From contig FMBT01000293.1 in assembly GCA_900095095.1 (NCBI GenBank), positions 248,001 through 312,000 on the forward strand: DNA of 64,000 nucleotides. The letters are read 5' to 3'. The position numbers were made by a program, and so were the translations under genes. Shown piece by piece: positions 31,693 through 42,298 of the stretch. The notes below the pieces were generated by a model. It was not told the DNA's origin and made no database searches. It saw only the letters and a list, made by a program, of their open reading frames with translations. The stretch comes from Fragilariopsis cylindrus CCMP1102. Lineage: Eukaryota; Bacillariophyta; Bacillariophyceae; Bacillariales; Bacillariaceae. Position 1 is the first letter of the stretch; each line of letters opens with the position of its first letter.

Positions 31693-33477
31693 GATTGTGC
31701 TTGTTTCTTATTTCTTTGGTTTCTGTTGTACTAGTATTGTTTCGTTATAAACAAGTTAGTTGTTAGTTGTGTTTGTGTTAGTATGCAATTGAGGATGTTT
31801 GTGCAATCTTTTTTGTGAGATGACAAGATGAACAGTGTTCGCTTTGTTTCCACTTTAGCATGGGTTAGTGCTTAGTGCTTAGTGCTTAGTCATTGCTTGT
31901 TATTACAGATGAGTAGCATTCTTGATCGCTCAGCCACATTCATAAGTGAAGAAATGAGCGAGAATTCTTCTCAGGCGATCTTTTGTGCTTGTTGTGATGA
32001 GTGTCACGGGTGAAATTGAGTGGTTTTTTGTTCTTTTTGTGATCGTCACGGATGACGTGTCCCAATCACGACTGATGGGTTCTCGTCTCTTCTTTTGTGC
32101 GTTAATAATATTATGATGTCGACTACTTGTAGTACCAATTGAAAAAATATTGCTACTGGGAGGGAGTTTATTCTGCACAGCATGCTGCAAAGCGAAGATA
32201 GTCAGTTAGTTTAATAGGCCAGAAACTATGTCCCATTTTCTTGTATTTGGTATGGTACTACAAATGCCACTATTTCTGTTGGATTTATTCGAGCAGAGTA
32301 AGCCAATTAGCAGTTGTAGAAGTGAAGTTACTCTTAACAAAAAACTACAAATAAAAACCCTGTTGTTGTCATTATCACACAATACCACATCATTGATTGT
32401 ATGGAAAACAGGCCTGTTAATTCCAAGGTTGTGCCTATTTTATCTCTTTTCAATTTACTGTACTTTTACTTTATTTTATCCTCAAAATGACATTGTTGCT
32501 CATCATATATTGTTATCCATTGTTACTAAAGAGTGACATTGTATCTTGGATGATTGTATCTTGGATGCCCATTGTTGTTATCAAGGAGCATGTTATTCTT
32601 TATGGTGGATGGTACCTCCTCTTCTTGTAGAGTGCACCACCATCATCACTGTTGTCCACAGATTTGAAGTAGCTGATCCTATTGCCGCCTGCATGATTCT
32701 TTTTGTTGTCCTCCTCTCAGAATGTAGTATACTGTATTTGGTGTCTGAATATCTTCTCCTGAAGCGCCACCACGCCCATTGCCCTTGCCATCACTTTTAT
32801 CGTTGGGGTCAATGATCACACTGTAACAGGTATCATCATCCCTCTGTCCTGCGTCTTCCTTCTTCTTATTCTCTTCTTCATCCTCCAAGATTTGGTACAC
32901 CTTGTTTCTTTGTGGATGGTATTTCATCATACATTGGTTCTTTATTGTTGCCATTGTTGTCATCTCCCAGCCTTTTATTATTGTTGTTGTATTGAGGACA
33001 GAAGAACCAACAACCCCCCTGCTGTCAAGCAGGGTCAAGACAATGGAGGTGGTAAGTTTTTTTTCATCTGTCACAAATCAATACAGTAGTACAATAATGT
33101 AACACCAAATTCACAATAATGCAAACATAAATGACATTGTTGACAGTTTTCACTCTGTAGTTGTTTCCAAACAACAAACTGTGATATTGTCAATTAGTTG
33201 ACTTCAGTCAAAGATAGTTTCAGTCAGAGAAGTAGTACTCTGTTTTTATCTCTTTGTAAGGGCTCTATCTAGAGATTCTACTTCTGACATTCTTTTACCA
33301 GCAAAGAAATGCTCCTTCTACTAAGAAGGACATCAAAAAAATGACTTAAGTCAGATACCACCAGTTAATAATCAACAACAGGATTCAAGCTATTGGCTCA
33401 ATATTGAGCCATGAGTATTGGGTCTTCTTTAAAGGGTGTGTTTGTGTCTCTCATAACACAATACATTACAGTACATC
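31693..33477. other. Gene-poor stretch
   Basis: About 1.8 kb without a gene I can defend apart from the weak minus-strand candidate at 32679-33074. It contains a triple tandem GCTTAGT word near 31864-31890, a doubled TTGTATCTTGGATG near 32538-32567, and a perfect 16-bp palindrome (GGCTCAATATTGAGCC) at 33395-33410, just left of the transposon. Minus-strand open frames at 31930-32190 and 32206-32388 could be fragments of a spliced gene but show no domain. Confidence 0.4.
32679..33074 (-). CDS. Weak candidate gene, acidic 131-residue protein
   Basis: An ATG-initiated minus-strand frame with a polar, Asp/Glu/Lys-rich middle (QILEDEEENKKKEDAGQRDD) followed by SVIIDPNDKSDGKGNGRGG, which reads more like protein than like a random frame. 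No family is recognised and no splice partner is evident. It could be one exon of a longer gene or noise. Confidence 0.25.
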   Translation of the reverse strand: MTDEKKLTTSIVLTLLDSRGVVGSSVLNTTTIIKGWEMTTMATIKNQCMMKYHPQRNKVYQILEDEEENKKKEDAGQRDDDTCYSVIIDPNDKSDGKGNGRGGASGEDIQTPNTVYYILRGGQQKESCRRQ

Positions 33478-34471
33478 CTAGGCGTGTTCCGGCTGAACGC
33501 GGTTCTGTTTTGTGAAATAAAGGACAATCTGCGGACAGACGTTTGTTTGCGGGATTGGTTTAACACGCGCTATGCAGTGAAAGTACCATCAATAGGGGGA
33601 TTTTTAACTGTATGGTGCTCTTCAAACCTTCTCCAGTACCTATCCCTGTCGATTCTACACATTCCAAATTATCACCAGGTCTAGGTGTGGTAGCACCATT
33701 TTGAGTATACCATACAGTTAAAAATTCGCCCAATTCACCATCGGTTCTTTCTTGAAAATAATAATTTTATCGCGCACCAATGCAGTGAAAGTAGGAATTT
33801 TCCTTTATATCAACATGAAAATGGGATTGTATTGAATCGAACCTCCATGAATATTGCTCTTTTCAATACAAACTTTATAGACGAAATATAGATATCTGTA
33901 CTCTTAACAAACACAAAAAGTTTGGGTTGAATTGGATCTATTTTAACGTACTTAAAAGCTCTCTTAGTAAAAGACACACATGATCGGATTTTCCGAAAAA
34001 ACACGTCCAATATGCTCGTTGATAATGGGTCCTCTCTTAATATACTAATAACAATACAAATTATCGCATTAACTAATATAATAGAGACTTCTGTATTAGT
34101 ACTTTATCTATCAGTCCATTCTTTGATTTTTAATTTTCCTCTCTTATGCACCTCTTCCTGGCGATTCGAAATTTGCCTTCCAGTCATGTACGACCCTATA
34201 GAATTTTCCCCAGATATCCAAATCCAACCAAAACTTTTTTCCCTTATTAAGCGTACCAACATCTATATTTCGTCTCATAAGCTTTTGTTAAATAGATTGA
34301 TACCCATGGAGGTTCGATTCAATACATTCCCATTGTCATGATGATGGGATAGTTTTCCATCCAATAATTAATAATTTTCAAAAAATTCCTTTTTGCGAGG
34401 TATCGCGCATTATAAATTTTTTAGTCGCGAGTGTCCCTCAAACCGCCGCATCGAGCTGGAACGCGCCCCTA
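33478..34471. mobile_element. Non-autonomous DNA transposon with long terminal inverted repeats, PIF/Harbinger-like
   Basis: A 988-bp element (33481-34468) flanked on both sides by CTA (33478-33480, 34469-34471), which fits a 3-bp target duplication. The ends are imperfect inverted repeats: left GGCGTGTTCCGGCTGAACGC, right (reversed) GGGCGCGTTCCAGCTCGATG. Deeper in, a second pair of arms of about 110 bp (33825-33940 and 34205-34345, sharing TTGAATCGAACCTCCATG and AGACGAAATATAGAT in reverse orientation) extends the foldback structure. A smaller perfect 17-bp inverted pair lies at 33600-33616/33709-33725. No transposase reading frame is present. The terminal GGC/GGG and the 3-bp CTA duplication suggest PIF/Harbinger-type mobilisation (inference). 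Confidence 0.7.
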
Positions 34472-35531
34472 TTCCATAAAATGGTTATGACATAGTGGGG
34501 ATGGTGTCCAAATTCATCATCAACCATTCTGAGTTAACTTATCAATTCATTTGTTGCATATTATCCCTTCTTGACTTCATCCACAATAACATAGTAGTAC
34601 ATCACGCGAGAGGTACAAAAGAGAGAAGAAATAAAAGTCTAGCAACAGAATAAGAAAAAGTGTATAAATCTAGCAAATTCTCTCTTATTATTATTAAATT
34701 TATTAAAGAGTTGAGTGTTTTGTAATCAAATAAATGTTGCTATTGTTACTACATAGTTTGTGGTTGAGTATAGAGTAGGAGCTGTATATCAATAAAACCA
34801 TCATAGTTGTATATGTGCACTCCATACTGTAAACCTCACTGTCATCAAGTGGACTGATAACTGAAAGTTAATTCTACTAATGTTTTTCAAATTTAATCTA
34901 CTACATGGCTATAGATAAGGTTTGGTTTACGCTAAAGGAATGTGATTGGACTAATAATAACTGTTACAACAACCATTATAAATCATCTACTAACATGTTT
35001 AATCTAGATAGTGCAAAACAGTATTTCATAAATGGTGATGTATGCATATTATAATGTTTGTTGTGTATCAGAAAAGAGATTAGGTATGATGTCAGTAAAA
35101 GTAAAACGCACACAAGTCAATAGTCTGCTCCTTACCCATTTAGAATCTTTTTAATTGCATTTTTATGAACCAATTTGATGTTGCACAGGTGTGGTGTGTG
35201 GTATTAATATGAATTCAATAGCTCAACTCATCTGTCCCTTTCCTTTTGCCTCCTTGTAAGTACCCATTATCTTCATAAGTGGAAATGTGCTAGAATTGAT
35301 AGGCTAAAAAGAAAATGGGGATCACACATCACACACTACCCTATGACTATTGGACTGTTAAGGAATCAATTTTATTGCCCATGATTGGAACTTGTAGATA
35401 TTAAGGTCACAAAAGTAGTATTGACAAAAAAGATGCAAATCTGATACTTCTACTATAAGTGCAGATTTTGAATACAAAACTTTTGCTGTTTGGTGTAATG
35501 AATTAGAATTAACATTCAATTTATAGATTAT
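34472..35531. other. Intergenic spacer
   Basis: About 1.06 kb of AT-rich sequence between the DNA transposon and the 3' end of the MgtE-like gene. I see no gene, RNA or significant repeat. Confidence 0.5.
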
Positions 35532-36620
35532 CTATCTCGTTTCTCCATCTAAAGAAAGTGCGATTGTGAGCCAGTCATGAAAGTCAGAATCTAACATCAA
35601 GGTACTAACATGAACCATAATGATAACACCTGTTATATCCATGATAACTTGAATGGTTGTACTAGAATGGGCAGGATCAATTCCAACATATTCCATACAT
35701 AAAGGCAGAGTCGCACCGACCACAACACTTATAATAACAATCATAGATAAACTAGCCGTGATAGCAATTGTTTCCATCCAGGGTACCTTGAAAGCTTTTG
35801 CTCTAACAAAGCCAACAAAGCCCAGTATGATACTCAATGCTACTCCCATGGCAAATTCTCGTCGTATTACCTTCCGTGCATTAGATCGGTTAACAGTACC
35901 AATGGCAATCCCCCGAACGACTCCTACACTTGCTTGATTTCCAGCGTTACCTCCCGCTCCGACGAGCATTGTCAGGAATTGAATGATAACCGGATGATGA
36001 GCTAATAAAGATTCATTGTGTGCCAAAATGAAGGAACTAAGCGATTGAAGAATAAGTAACCCTATTAACCAACTAGCCCGGTCCGTTAATGACTGCCAGA
36101 ACGTCATTTGTTCTTGTTGACGATGATTGACATCGCCAGCAAGAGCAGCAGCGTTTGTTCCATCCACCATAATACCATCACGACATCGTGGGGAGTCACC
36201 ACCAATCAACACCCGTGATTCGGCCATTGGATCATCATCATCGTCATCATTATTATCGTCATCATCAGATGAGGATGATGAATATTCTGTTATATTATCC
36301 GTCCTTCGTGTCTTGAGAGACGACGACGATGATGTAGTAGTATTAGAAGTAGTAGTTGCGGTTGTTGGAGTATTATTATGTGAATGTGATCGATAGTGAA
36401 GACCAGCAGCAGATTGATGTCCTTCAATGTCCATATTTGGTTCTATTGTTTCTCGATCGTCGGCCGTGCTGACAGAAAGATGATCCTTTTGACTTTTATT
36501 ATTATTACTATCCGAAGACAAACAAGTACGAAGAGTCACCGGCAACTCCAAAACAATATTTTTTCTTGGTCTTGGTTGATACATTCTCTGATTATGATTC
36601 TGACGATTATGTGAATTCAA
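35532..36620 (-). CDS. MgtE/SLC41-type divalent cation transporter
   Basis: The frame to the stop at 35532 gives up to 362 residues; the first ATG is at 36584 (MYQPRPRKN). An N-terminal half rich in Ser, Thr, Asn and Asp is followed from about residue 175 by an MgtE membrane domain: DRASWLIGLLILQSLSSFIL, the signature LTMLVGAGGNAGNQASVGVV (the ion-pore helix), RREFAMGVALSIILGFVGFV, SLSMIVIISVVVGATLPLCM and STTIQVIMDITGVIIMVHVS. Five membrane helices and one domain are seen, as in prokaryotic MgtE, whereas SLC41 proteins have two. Mg2+ transport is the expected role. The cytosolic N and CBS domains of bacterial MgtE are absent. The frame is open upstream of 36584 and may join the preceding frame (36652-37116) through a one-base frame change near 36650-36700. 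Confidence 0.8.
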   Translation of the reverse strand: MNSHNRQNHNQRMYQPRPRKNIVLELPVTLRTCLSSDSNNNKSQKDHLSVSTADDRETIEPNMDIEGHQSAAGLHYRSHSHNNTPTTATTTSNTTTSSSSSLKTRRTDNITEYSSSSSDDDDNNDDDDDDPMAESRVLIGGDSPRCRDGIMVDGTNAAALAGDVNHRQQEQMTFWQSLTDRASWLIGLLILQSLSSFILAHNESLLAHHPVIIQFLTMLVGAGGNAGNQASVGVVRGIAIGTVNRSNARKVIRREFAMGVALSIILGFVGFVRAKAFKVPWMETIAITASLSMIVIISVVVGATLPLCMEYVGIDPAHSSTTIQVIMDITGVIIMVHVSTLMLDSDFHDWLTIALSLDGETR

Positions 36621-36651
36621 ATTATTTGACGAATCCTGCTGAAGAGACAGG

Positions 36652-37116
36652 TCATGGTGTCGTTGCTGCTGCTGTCGTTGGCCGTTGATCCTCTTCCATT
36701 TGCCTCATTCGCCGTCGTAAATCGAGGAGTTCTCCCCGTAGACGATCATTTTCAGCAGCCAATACTATATCGTTATAGGTATCTTGTTGTTGTTGTTGTT
36801 GTTGTTTTGCTCTCGGGGAGTTGATCTTTTTTGGAGGCGACGTTATTGGTTCGGTCATATTACCGGTCTGCCTCATCGGAGAGTTGGTATTGTTTGGAGG
36901 CGACGCTATTGGTTCGACCATGTTACCAGTCTGCCTCATCGGGGAGTTGATCTTTTCTGGAGGCAACGTTATTGGTTCGGCCATATTATTACCGGTCTGC
37001 CTCATGCGTGATGATGATGACGACGATGATCCCCCAGTTGTTGTTGCTGTAGGACTAGAGGCCGTCAGATTGTCGTCCAGCGGTCGTCCCTCTTGTTCGT
37101 TTGGTATTGAAGTCAT
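36652..37116 (-). CDS. N-terminal repeat/coiled-coil region, probably part of the MgtE-like gene
   Basis: A 154-residue frame beginning at ATG 37116 (MTSIPNEQEGRPLDD). It contains three tandem 21-residue repeats beginning MRQTGN (63-bp period; DNA units around 36833, 36896 and 36959), then a poly-Gln tract, and a short coiled coil (LAAENDRLRGELLDLRRRMR). It ends 31 bp before the start of the MgtE frame. In the other frame the sequence runs straight into that gene (QQQQRHDLSLQQDSSNN), so one protein with an N-terminal cytosolic extension is plausible. Alternatively it is a separate short gene. Retrotransposon sequence starts 161 bp upstream. Confidence 0.5.
   Translation of the reverse strand: MTSIPNEQEGRPLDDNLTASSPTATTTGGSSSSSSSRMRQTGNNMAEPITLPPEKINSPMRQTGNMVEPIASPPNNTNSPMRQTGNMTEPITSPPKKINSPRAKQQQQQQQDTYNDIVLAAENDRLRGELLDLRRRMRQMEEDQRPTTAAATTP
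36820..37010. repeat. Three tandem 63-bp coding repeats
   Basis: GGAGGCGACGTTATTGGTTC-type units recur at exact 63-bp spacing (36833, 36896, 36959) and encode 21-residue repeats containing MRQTGN and SPP. Divergence between the copies is low. Confidence 0.85.
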
Positions 37117-37277
37117 TTTCCTGTTGTGTTTCCGTACTCAACTTTGATTGTGTTAATAGCAATGTTGAATCATACAGTAGTATTTATGGAGAGCACCTCT
37201 GGTATGTAACATGGAACTTACAAAATTTAAAAATATGAAATTTTCTTTTCCGCTTCATCGCGCGATCGTGTGAGTTT

Positions 37278-37505
37278 AACGATTTGCTTCGTAGTTAAGT
37301 AAAGAAACTAAGTAAGTAGAAGCAATAGTTTTCTGTTTTAGAATTTAGTTATTTGAAATTATGATTACAGTGATACGTCGGAATAAGTCCGACTTATCAG
37401 TTACTAGTTATTAGTGGGTAAATTAGCGATACAGTCTCGCTAATTCATACGTGTCATCAAAATCTAAAGTCATCTTAAGAGTTGATTAACTCGATTACTC
37501 TGATA
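37278..37505 (-). repeat. 3' LTR
   Basis: 228 bp, identical by eye to 44389-44616. In element orientation it starts TATCAGAG and ends AAATCGTT, not the usual TG...CA. The boundaries are fixed by the AGTTT target duplication and by the limits of identity between the two copies. Confidence 0.92.
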
Positions 37506-37518
37506 CTCCCTCTGTTTC
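37506..37518 (-). other. Polypurine tract next to the 3' LTR
   Basis: On the element strand GAAACAGAGGGAG lies immediately before the LTR start TATCAG. This is the expected plus-strand primer position. Confidence 0.7.
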
Positions 37519-37525
37519 AATGATC

Positions 37526-40500
37526 TTACCAGCCCATTGAAAGCTTCCTATTGCGTTGGAAATGTACTGGATTAAGTGGCTTCGTTAGGTAGTCAGCCTT
37601 TTGAAAGTGAGTTGAGATGAACTGAATTTCGATACTCTTTGGAATTAGCCAGGATCGAAACCAGTGCAAACGCAGAGCGTAGAATTTTGATCTAGGAGTA
37701 TGACGACCAGGTTCTAAGTTTGCAAGAATAAGAGCTCCCTGATTGTCTTCATGCACGGTAGCCTTGAATGTGAGAAGCTTGTGTTTTGTGAACTTGAGGC
37801 CTTTGGTGGCAGAATCAATGACTGCAAGGAGAGGAATGGCGGCACGAAGAGCCATTGAGAGGGCTGTATATTCTGATTCCATTGTACTAGTTGCTACTGT
37901 AGATTGTAATTTTGATACCCAGAGTACTGGACAGTTTGCTATTTCGATAATGTAGCCAGTTCGTGATTTGACTGAGTCTGGATTAGAACCGAGTTCGGTT
38001 CCCCAGCCGCAAGCGAAGGCAGCGTCAACATAGATATCAACTTTTAATGATTCGGCATCAGTAGGGCGAAGTATGAGGCCCTTGTCAGCAGTACCCTTGA
38101 GATATCTACCAATTCTAATTAGAGCAAGTTCATGAGATCTTTTAGGAGAATGAACAAAACGGGCTACTTGAGAGGTAGCTAGGGTGGTGTCGGATCGAGA
38201 ATGACCCTGCAAGTAATTTAGTTGACCAACGACGGAAGCGTAACTGAATTCGCCGTGAGCAGGTTCACCATCCGAATCGATTGGAAGGTACTTGGTGCAG
38301 GGGGTGTCAACAGGTGTGATGGTCTTGTCAGTAAGATGTAATGATTCAACGATTCTTTCGGCGAGACCTTGTTGTGTAAGATGGATTGTGCCGTCGTCTT
38401 TTCTGTCTATGTGAACGCCTAAATATCCTGCAACACTTTCTTCTTCTCTGAAAAGCATGCCTTCTATCTTCATTTTGTCTACTAGAGCTGACATTGCAAG
38501 TTTGTTTTTGTGGAAGAGTAGTGCGTCATCGACGTAGATAAGACAAATAATATCATCTGAGATGAAGAGGCAAGGATCTGAATCGGATTGATAGAAACCC
38601 ATTTTTAGTAGCTTTTCCTTAGTATATAGAAAGTAGTTTCTTGGTGATTGTGCTAGGCCATAGAGAGATTTGTTTAGTCTCCAGACATGTCCTTCTATCT
38701 TGAAACCAGGTGGCATATCAACGTAAACTAGACAATCAATAGGAGCATGTACGAAGGCAGCTGTATAGTCAATTTGAGTTGTGTCGAGATTCAGTAGTAT
38801 GCTCATGATCAGTAATAGTCTGACAGTAGACCACATAACAACAGGGCTGAATGTTTTGAAGTAGTCAACTCCTTCCACTTGCTCGAAACCACGAGCGCAG
38901 TATCTTCCTTTTAATTTTCGTACTCTTCCGTCTGGGTAGCGTTTCCGCTTAAGAGCCCAGACCCCGGAGATAACTTTCATTCCGGGCTTTCTTTCAAGGA
39001 TATCGAAGACTCCTAACTCAATCAAGGTGATTATTTCAGTTTCCATTGCCTCAATGAAGCCGGCAGCGTCAGGCCCGCACATAGCTTCTTTGAATGTAGG
39101 GTTGTCGTCTTTATTAGCTAGTGTGATGAACAAAGCTGGATTTAAATAATCAACTAGATTATCATACGATAGAGATTTCTTGTGTTCTGTCATGAAGGCA
39201 CCAAGTGAAGAGTAGGATGATTTGCACGTGTAGAGCATTTTCGCCCAATTGAGTTCAGATAGGAACTGTTGGTTCAGTGATTCTCTGGTTAGGCGATGAG
39301 GTTTATCTGTGCCTTTAAACATTACTTGTCGAGGTCCGCTTGGATTGGGTGTTTGATCAAACATGTCGAAATAGGAGGGATCGACGGGTTCTTTGCTATT
39401 GTTGAAGTTTAAGCGATCAATCGGACGTCGAGTTCTATGAGAGCGACGAAGGGTCGAAGGAGCTGGTGATGATGAAATGCTTGGTTCTTCAGGAGGTGAT
39501 TGAGGTTCTTGCTTGAGAGAATCTCCCTCTGGAAAGGAGAATGGAGATGTCAAGGTTGGAGGACGGAAAAGGTCACGAGATGGTAATGGTGAGTTCGGAG
39601 CTGGGGAGGAGGGGCGAAGATCCTCAGGGACGTTGAGCTTATCAAATAGCTGTTGAAGATCGCCTTCTATCTTATCCGCAGTCGGCGCCGAAGATGCAGC
39701 AGGTGTTTCAGGTTGTAGTTGCGATTGAGGGATGATTTGACCATCGTTGAAAGTAGTGGAATTGTTTCCTATATGATTCGATGGTATGTCCACATCACAA
39801 TGCTTTTCCAAATTTGAAGTGACTAAGGAATCCCAAACATCCGCGTTGAATTGTCCATCTGAGTAAACAGTAGAGAAGGTGTCGTCAAAAACTAGATGAT
39901 ATTGAGGAGATATATGGCCTGTTTCTGGGTGAAGGACGAGATGCACATTAGATGAGTGAAGTTTGCTGAGGCCAAGGTAGATGCCTCTTCGACTGCGACG
40001 AGACCATTTAGGTAGTTTCTTTGCATCTTGTAAGGAAGGATCTAGGACATATACTGGGCAACCGAATACGTGGAGACGTTGAAGGTCATTGTTACCAAAA
40101 TGAAGAAGAGTAGTAAAGATATCAATTGGTGCGAGCTTGGTTGATTTATTGGGAATTCTATTCCAGAGGTAAACGGCGTGATCCACTGCAAATGGCCAGA
40201 GATTAGTCTCAGCTGCTTGAGGCCAGTGCATAGCGAAGTGTATCATCATTGCTCTTGCCATATTGAAGATTGTTTGAATGTTTCTTTCTGCATAATTTTG
40301 ATGGTGAGCTCCTACTCCGGAGAAGAAACGTGTTTGTCCTTGATTCTGACAATCTACTTTCCAGTCGTCTCCATGAAATGGATTGTTGTCTGTCATATAT
40401 TCCTTTATCTTCACGCCAACTGAGTCACAATAGGTCTCAAAGAGATGTTTTGACATGACTGATTCTGCAGTAGTGGTAGAGAGCTGATGGTTGTTGTAGA

Positions 40501-42298
40501 TGAATTTAGATGCGTGATCAACGAAAATAGCTCCTCCCGAATACTGATCATCAAACTTTTCTTTACCAAAAGTGTGAAGGAGTCGACCTTTAGTGGCTGA
40601 GACGTAGAGATCGACTGAGACGCGCTGTCCAGGGTCAGTTATGTTGTCACTAAGTCCACCTGCGATTGATGGTTTTGAGGTGGTGTGAGAAGGAGGTTTG
40701 GTCCGTTTCTGCTTTGCGTATTGACAGGATGAACAGAGAGGTAAGGGACAATGAGAGCTTTTATTGTTACTTGGTTGTATAATTCGAAACAGTGGTTCTG
40801 TGAGAGAGGTCACTGGTCGAGGTTTCTGTAACAAAGACTGAACATGAGGAAGGTTGATATGGCCTAGTCGATAGTGCCAAAGTAAAAGCTCTTGTTGCGC
40901 AGTAGACAAATTATGATTTGACTTCTTGAAAACTGCATCGTCAAGTGGAGATTGAAAGACACATTCATTTGACAAAGAGAAGTTTGCATCTCGAGTAAAG
41001 ATGTCGTAGGTTGATGTACAGATGAATGACATTACGTTCATGTATGATAGACGAGAGGCGACATGAACAGGCTTGCAATCTGACAGACGACTTTGGGATA
41101 AGGCGTCACGCGTTAGCATAATAGGAAGGTTACTTCCTTCTTGTATAGGGAATTTTAGTAGTGTTCCACATGCCATGGTTAATGTGATGTCTGTGGCATT
41201 TAAATAGAGGCTTGCAGTATGAGGATTTTCTTTAATGTAGATTTGAGGTGAAAATAGTCGCACTGTTGCTTCTGGTACCAAGTAGGCAGTTGTAGGTAGT
41301 GGGCGACACACTCCGTTCATATCTTCAATCTTCCATTCGATAGGTCCTTGTCCTGTGACGGTGGTGCTTGCTGATGTAAGGCTTCCAAGTGATTTAGTGT
41401 CGGCTGTTGTAGGGGACGAGGTAAAATCTGAAAGTAGTGGAGTAATGGAACAGGACGCTCCTGTGTCGATCACGATGGGTAGTTCACCTTTTGCTGATGA
41501 GGTAAAGATGGAAGGTGATATTAAAGGAAGAGTTTCATTGTAACGTCCAAGTGTGGTTTGTAGACCACGTGCTTCGAGGAGGATTCGGTGATGTAAAGAG
41601 GATGATGGTGATAGAAAACTGTAGTGTTTAGGCATCGTGGACGTAGAGAGATTGGTGAAGGTATGATAATGTTGTAGTACATTAAAGGATGATAGAAAGC
41701 TGTTGACGTCGTCTGTGGAGTAGACGGACGGTTGTCGACGGCTCTTCCAGTAGTGAAGGCATTCGATGAGATAGGACTGATAGTAGAGCAGTGAAGGAGA
41801 TTCAAAGGAAGCTCCTCCCTCTGGAAGTGATGAGGGTAGGGAGGTAGCTTTATGTTTCTTCTTCTGACGACGAAGAGAGTCATATTTAAGTAGATGTGCT
41901 TGATGATCCTCCCTGTTAAATATGATGACATTTCGTCGACGACGGAGAGAGGATTGATAGCGTGCTTGACTGCAGCCAATCGAAGGTCTGGAGTTGGATT
42001 TGGTGGAGAAACGACGTCGTTTGCGACGAGTTCGGAATAGTTTTGGCAAAGTATAGTAACCAGCATTAAGGATGGTGATAGGAACGGTAGCAATAGGCAT
42101 AAAAATATTGTAAATGAAGAAGTTTACGGAAAGATGCTTCTCAATTGGATTGAAAAGAAAATTGTAAAAGAAATTTCGAATAGAAGAGAAGCATTTACAG
42201 ATAGCATATTGAAAAAGTGCGAATAAAATCATATCGATAATGCAGAATGTGGACCAAATAGAGGCCCAAGCATTCCACAGGAAACTATACCATACATT
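37526..42298 (-). CDS. pol: Retrotransposon Pol polyprotein (protease-integrase-RT-RNase H)
   Basis: The frame is open from directly after the Gag TGA (42299-42301) to the stop at 37526, with the first ATG at 42232 (1,568 residues from there). Seen in order: a hydrophobic N-terminal stretch (about residues 1-75); the aspartic protease with IDTGASCS (Asp256); the integrase zinc region (LWHYRLGHI ... CSSCQYAKQKR) and catalytic core (VDHASKF, MTDNNPFH, GAHHQNYAERNIQ); the reverse transcriptase with FSPVVMWSTVRLLL, DYTAAFVHAPID and the YVDD active site (Tyr1233); then RNase H (YVDAAFACGWGTE, STMESEYTALS, HEDNQGALILAN). The integrase-before-RT order is diagnostic of copia. Pol is in the same frame as Gag, so a fusion by UGA readthrough or re-initiation at 42232 is possible. 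No internal stop is present. Confidence 0.95.
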   Translation of the reverse strand, partial: NVWYSFLWNAWASIWSTFCIIDMILFALFQYAICKCFSSIRNFFYNFLFNPIEKHLSVNFFIYNIFMPIATVPITILNAGYYTLPKLFRTRRKRRRFSTKSNSRPSIGCSQARYQSSLRRRRNVIIFNREDHQAHLLKYDSLRRQKKKHKATSLPSSLPEGGASFESPSLLYYQSYLIECLHYWKSRRQPSVYSTDDVNSFLSSFNVLQHYHTFTNLSTSTMPKHYSFLSPSSSLHHRILLEARGLQTTLGRYNETLPLISPSIFTSSAKGELPIVIDTGASCSITPLLSDFTSSPTTADTKSLGSLTSASTTVTGQGPIEWKIEDMNGVCRPLPTTAYLVPEATVRLFSPQIYIKENPHTASLYLNATDITLTMACGTLLKFPIQEGSNLPIMLTRDALSQSRLSDCKPVHVASRLSYMNVMSFICTSTYDIFTRDANFSLSNECVFQSPLDDAVFKKSNHNLSTAQQELLLWHYRLGHINLPHVQSLLQKPRPVTSLTEPLFRIIQPSNNKSSHCPLPLCSSCQYAKQKRTKPPSHTTSKPSIAGGLSDNITDPGQRVSVDLYVSATKGRLLHTFGKEKFDDQYSGGAIFVDHASKFIYNNHQLSTTTAESVMSKHLFETYCDSVGVKIKEYMTDNNPFHGDDWKVDCQNQGQTRFFSGVGAHHQNYAERNIQTIFNMARAMMIHFAMHWPQAAETNLWPFAVDHAVYLWNRIPNKSTKLAPIDIFTTLLHFGNNDLQRLHVFGCPVYVLDPSLQDAKKLPKWSRRSRRGIYLGLSKLHSSNVHLVLHPETGHISPQYHLVFDDTFSTVYSDGQFNADVWDSLVTSNLEKHCDVDIPSNHIGNNSTTFNDGQIIPQSQLQPETPAASSAPTADKIEGDLQQLFDKLNVPEDLRPSSPAPNSPLPSRDLFRPPTLTSPFSFPEGDSLKQEPQSPPEEPSISSSPAPSTLRRSHRTRRPIDRLNFNNSKEPVDPSYFDMFDQTPNPSGPRQVMFKGTDKPHRLTRESLNQQFLSELNWAKMLYTCKSSYSSLGAFMTEHKKSLSYDNLVDYLNPALFITLANKDDNPTFKEAMCGPDAAGFIEAMETEIITLIELGVFDILERKPGMKVISGVWALKRKRYPDGRVRKLKGRYCARGFEQVEGVDYFKTFSPVVMWSTVRLLLIMSILLNLDTTQIDYTAAFVHAPIDCLVYVDMPPGFKIEGHVWRLNKSLYGLAQSPRNYFLYTKEKLLKMGFYQSDSDPCLFISDDIICLIYVDDALLFHKNKLAMSALVDKMKIEGMLFREEESVAGYLGVHIDRKDDGTIHLTQQGLAERIVESLHLTDKTITPVDTPCTKYLPIDSDGEPAHGEFSYASVVGQLNYLQGHSRSDTTLATSQVARFVHSPKRSHELALIRIGRYLKGTADKGLILRPTDAESLKVDIYVDAAFACGWGTELGSNPDSVKSRTGYIIEIANCPVLWVSKLQSTVATSTMESEYTALSMALRAAIPLLAVIDSATKGLKFTKHKLLTFKATVHEDNQGALILANLEPGRHTPRSKFYALRLHWFRSWLIPKSIEIQFISTHFQKADYLTKPLNPVHFQRNRKLSMGW

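Noticed and set aside
34012-34341. 109-residue plus-strand frame inside the foldback element
   Set aside because: It covers the loop and one arm of the inverted repeat, has no transposase motif and is best explained by AT-rich sequence without stops.
37743-41543. Plus-strand frames within the retrotransposon
   Set aside because: They lie opposite conserved Pol domains and show no domain of their own.
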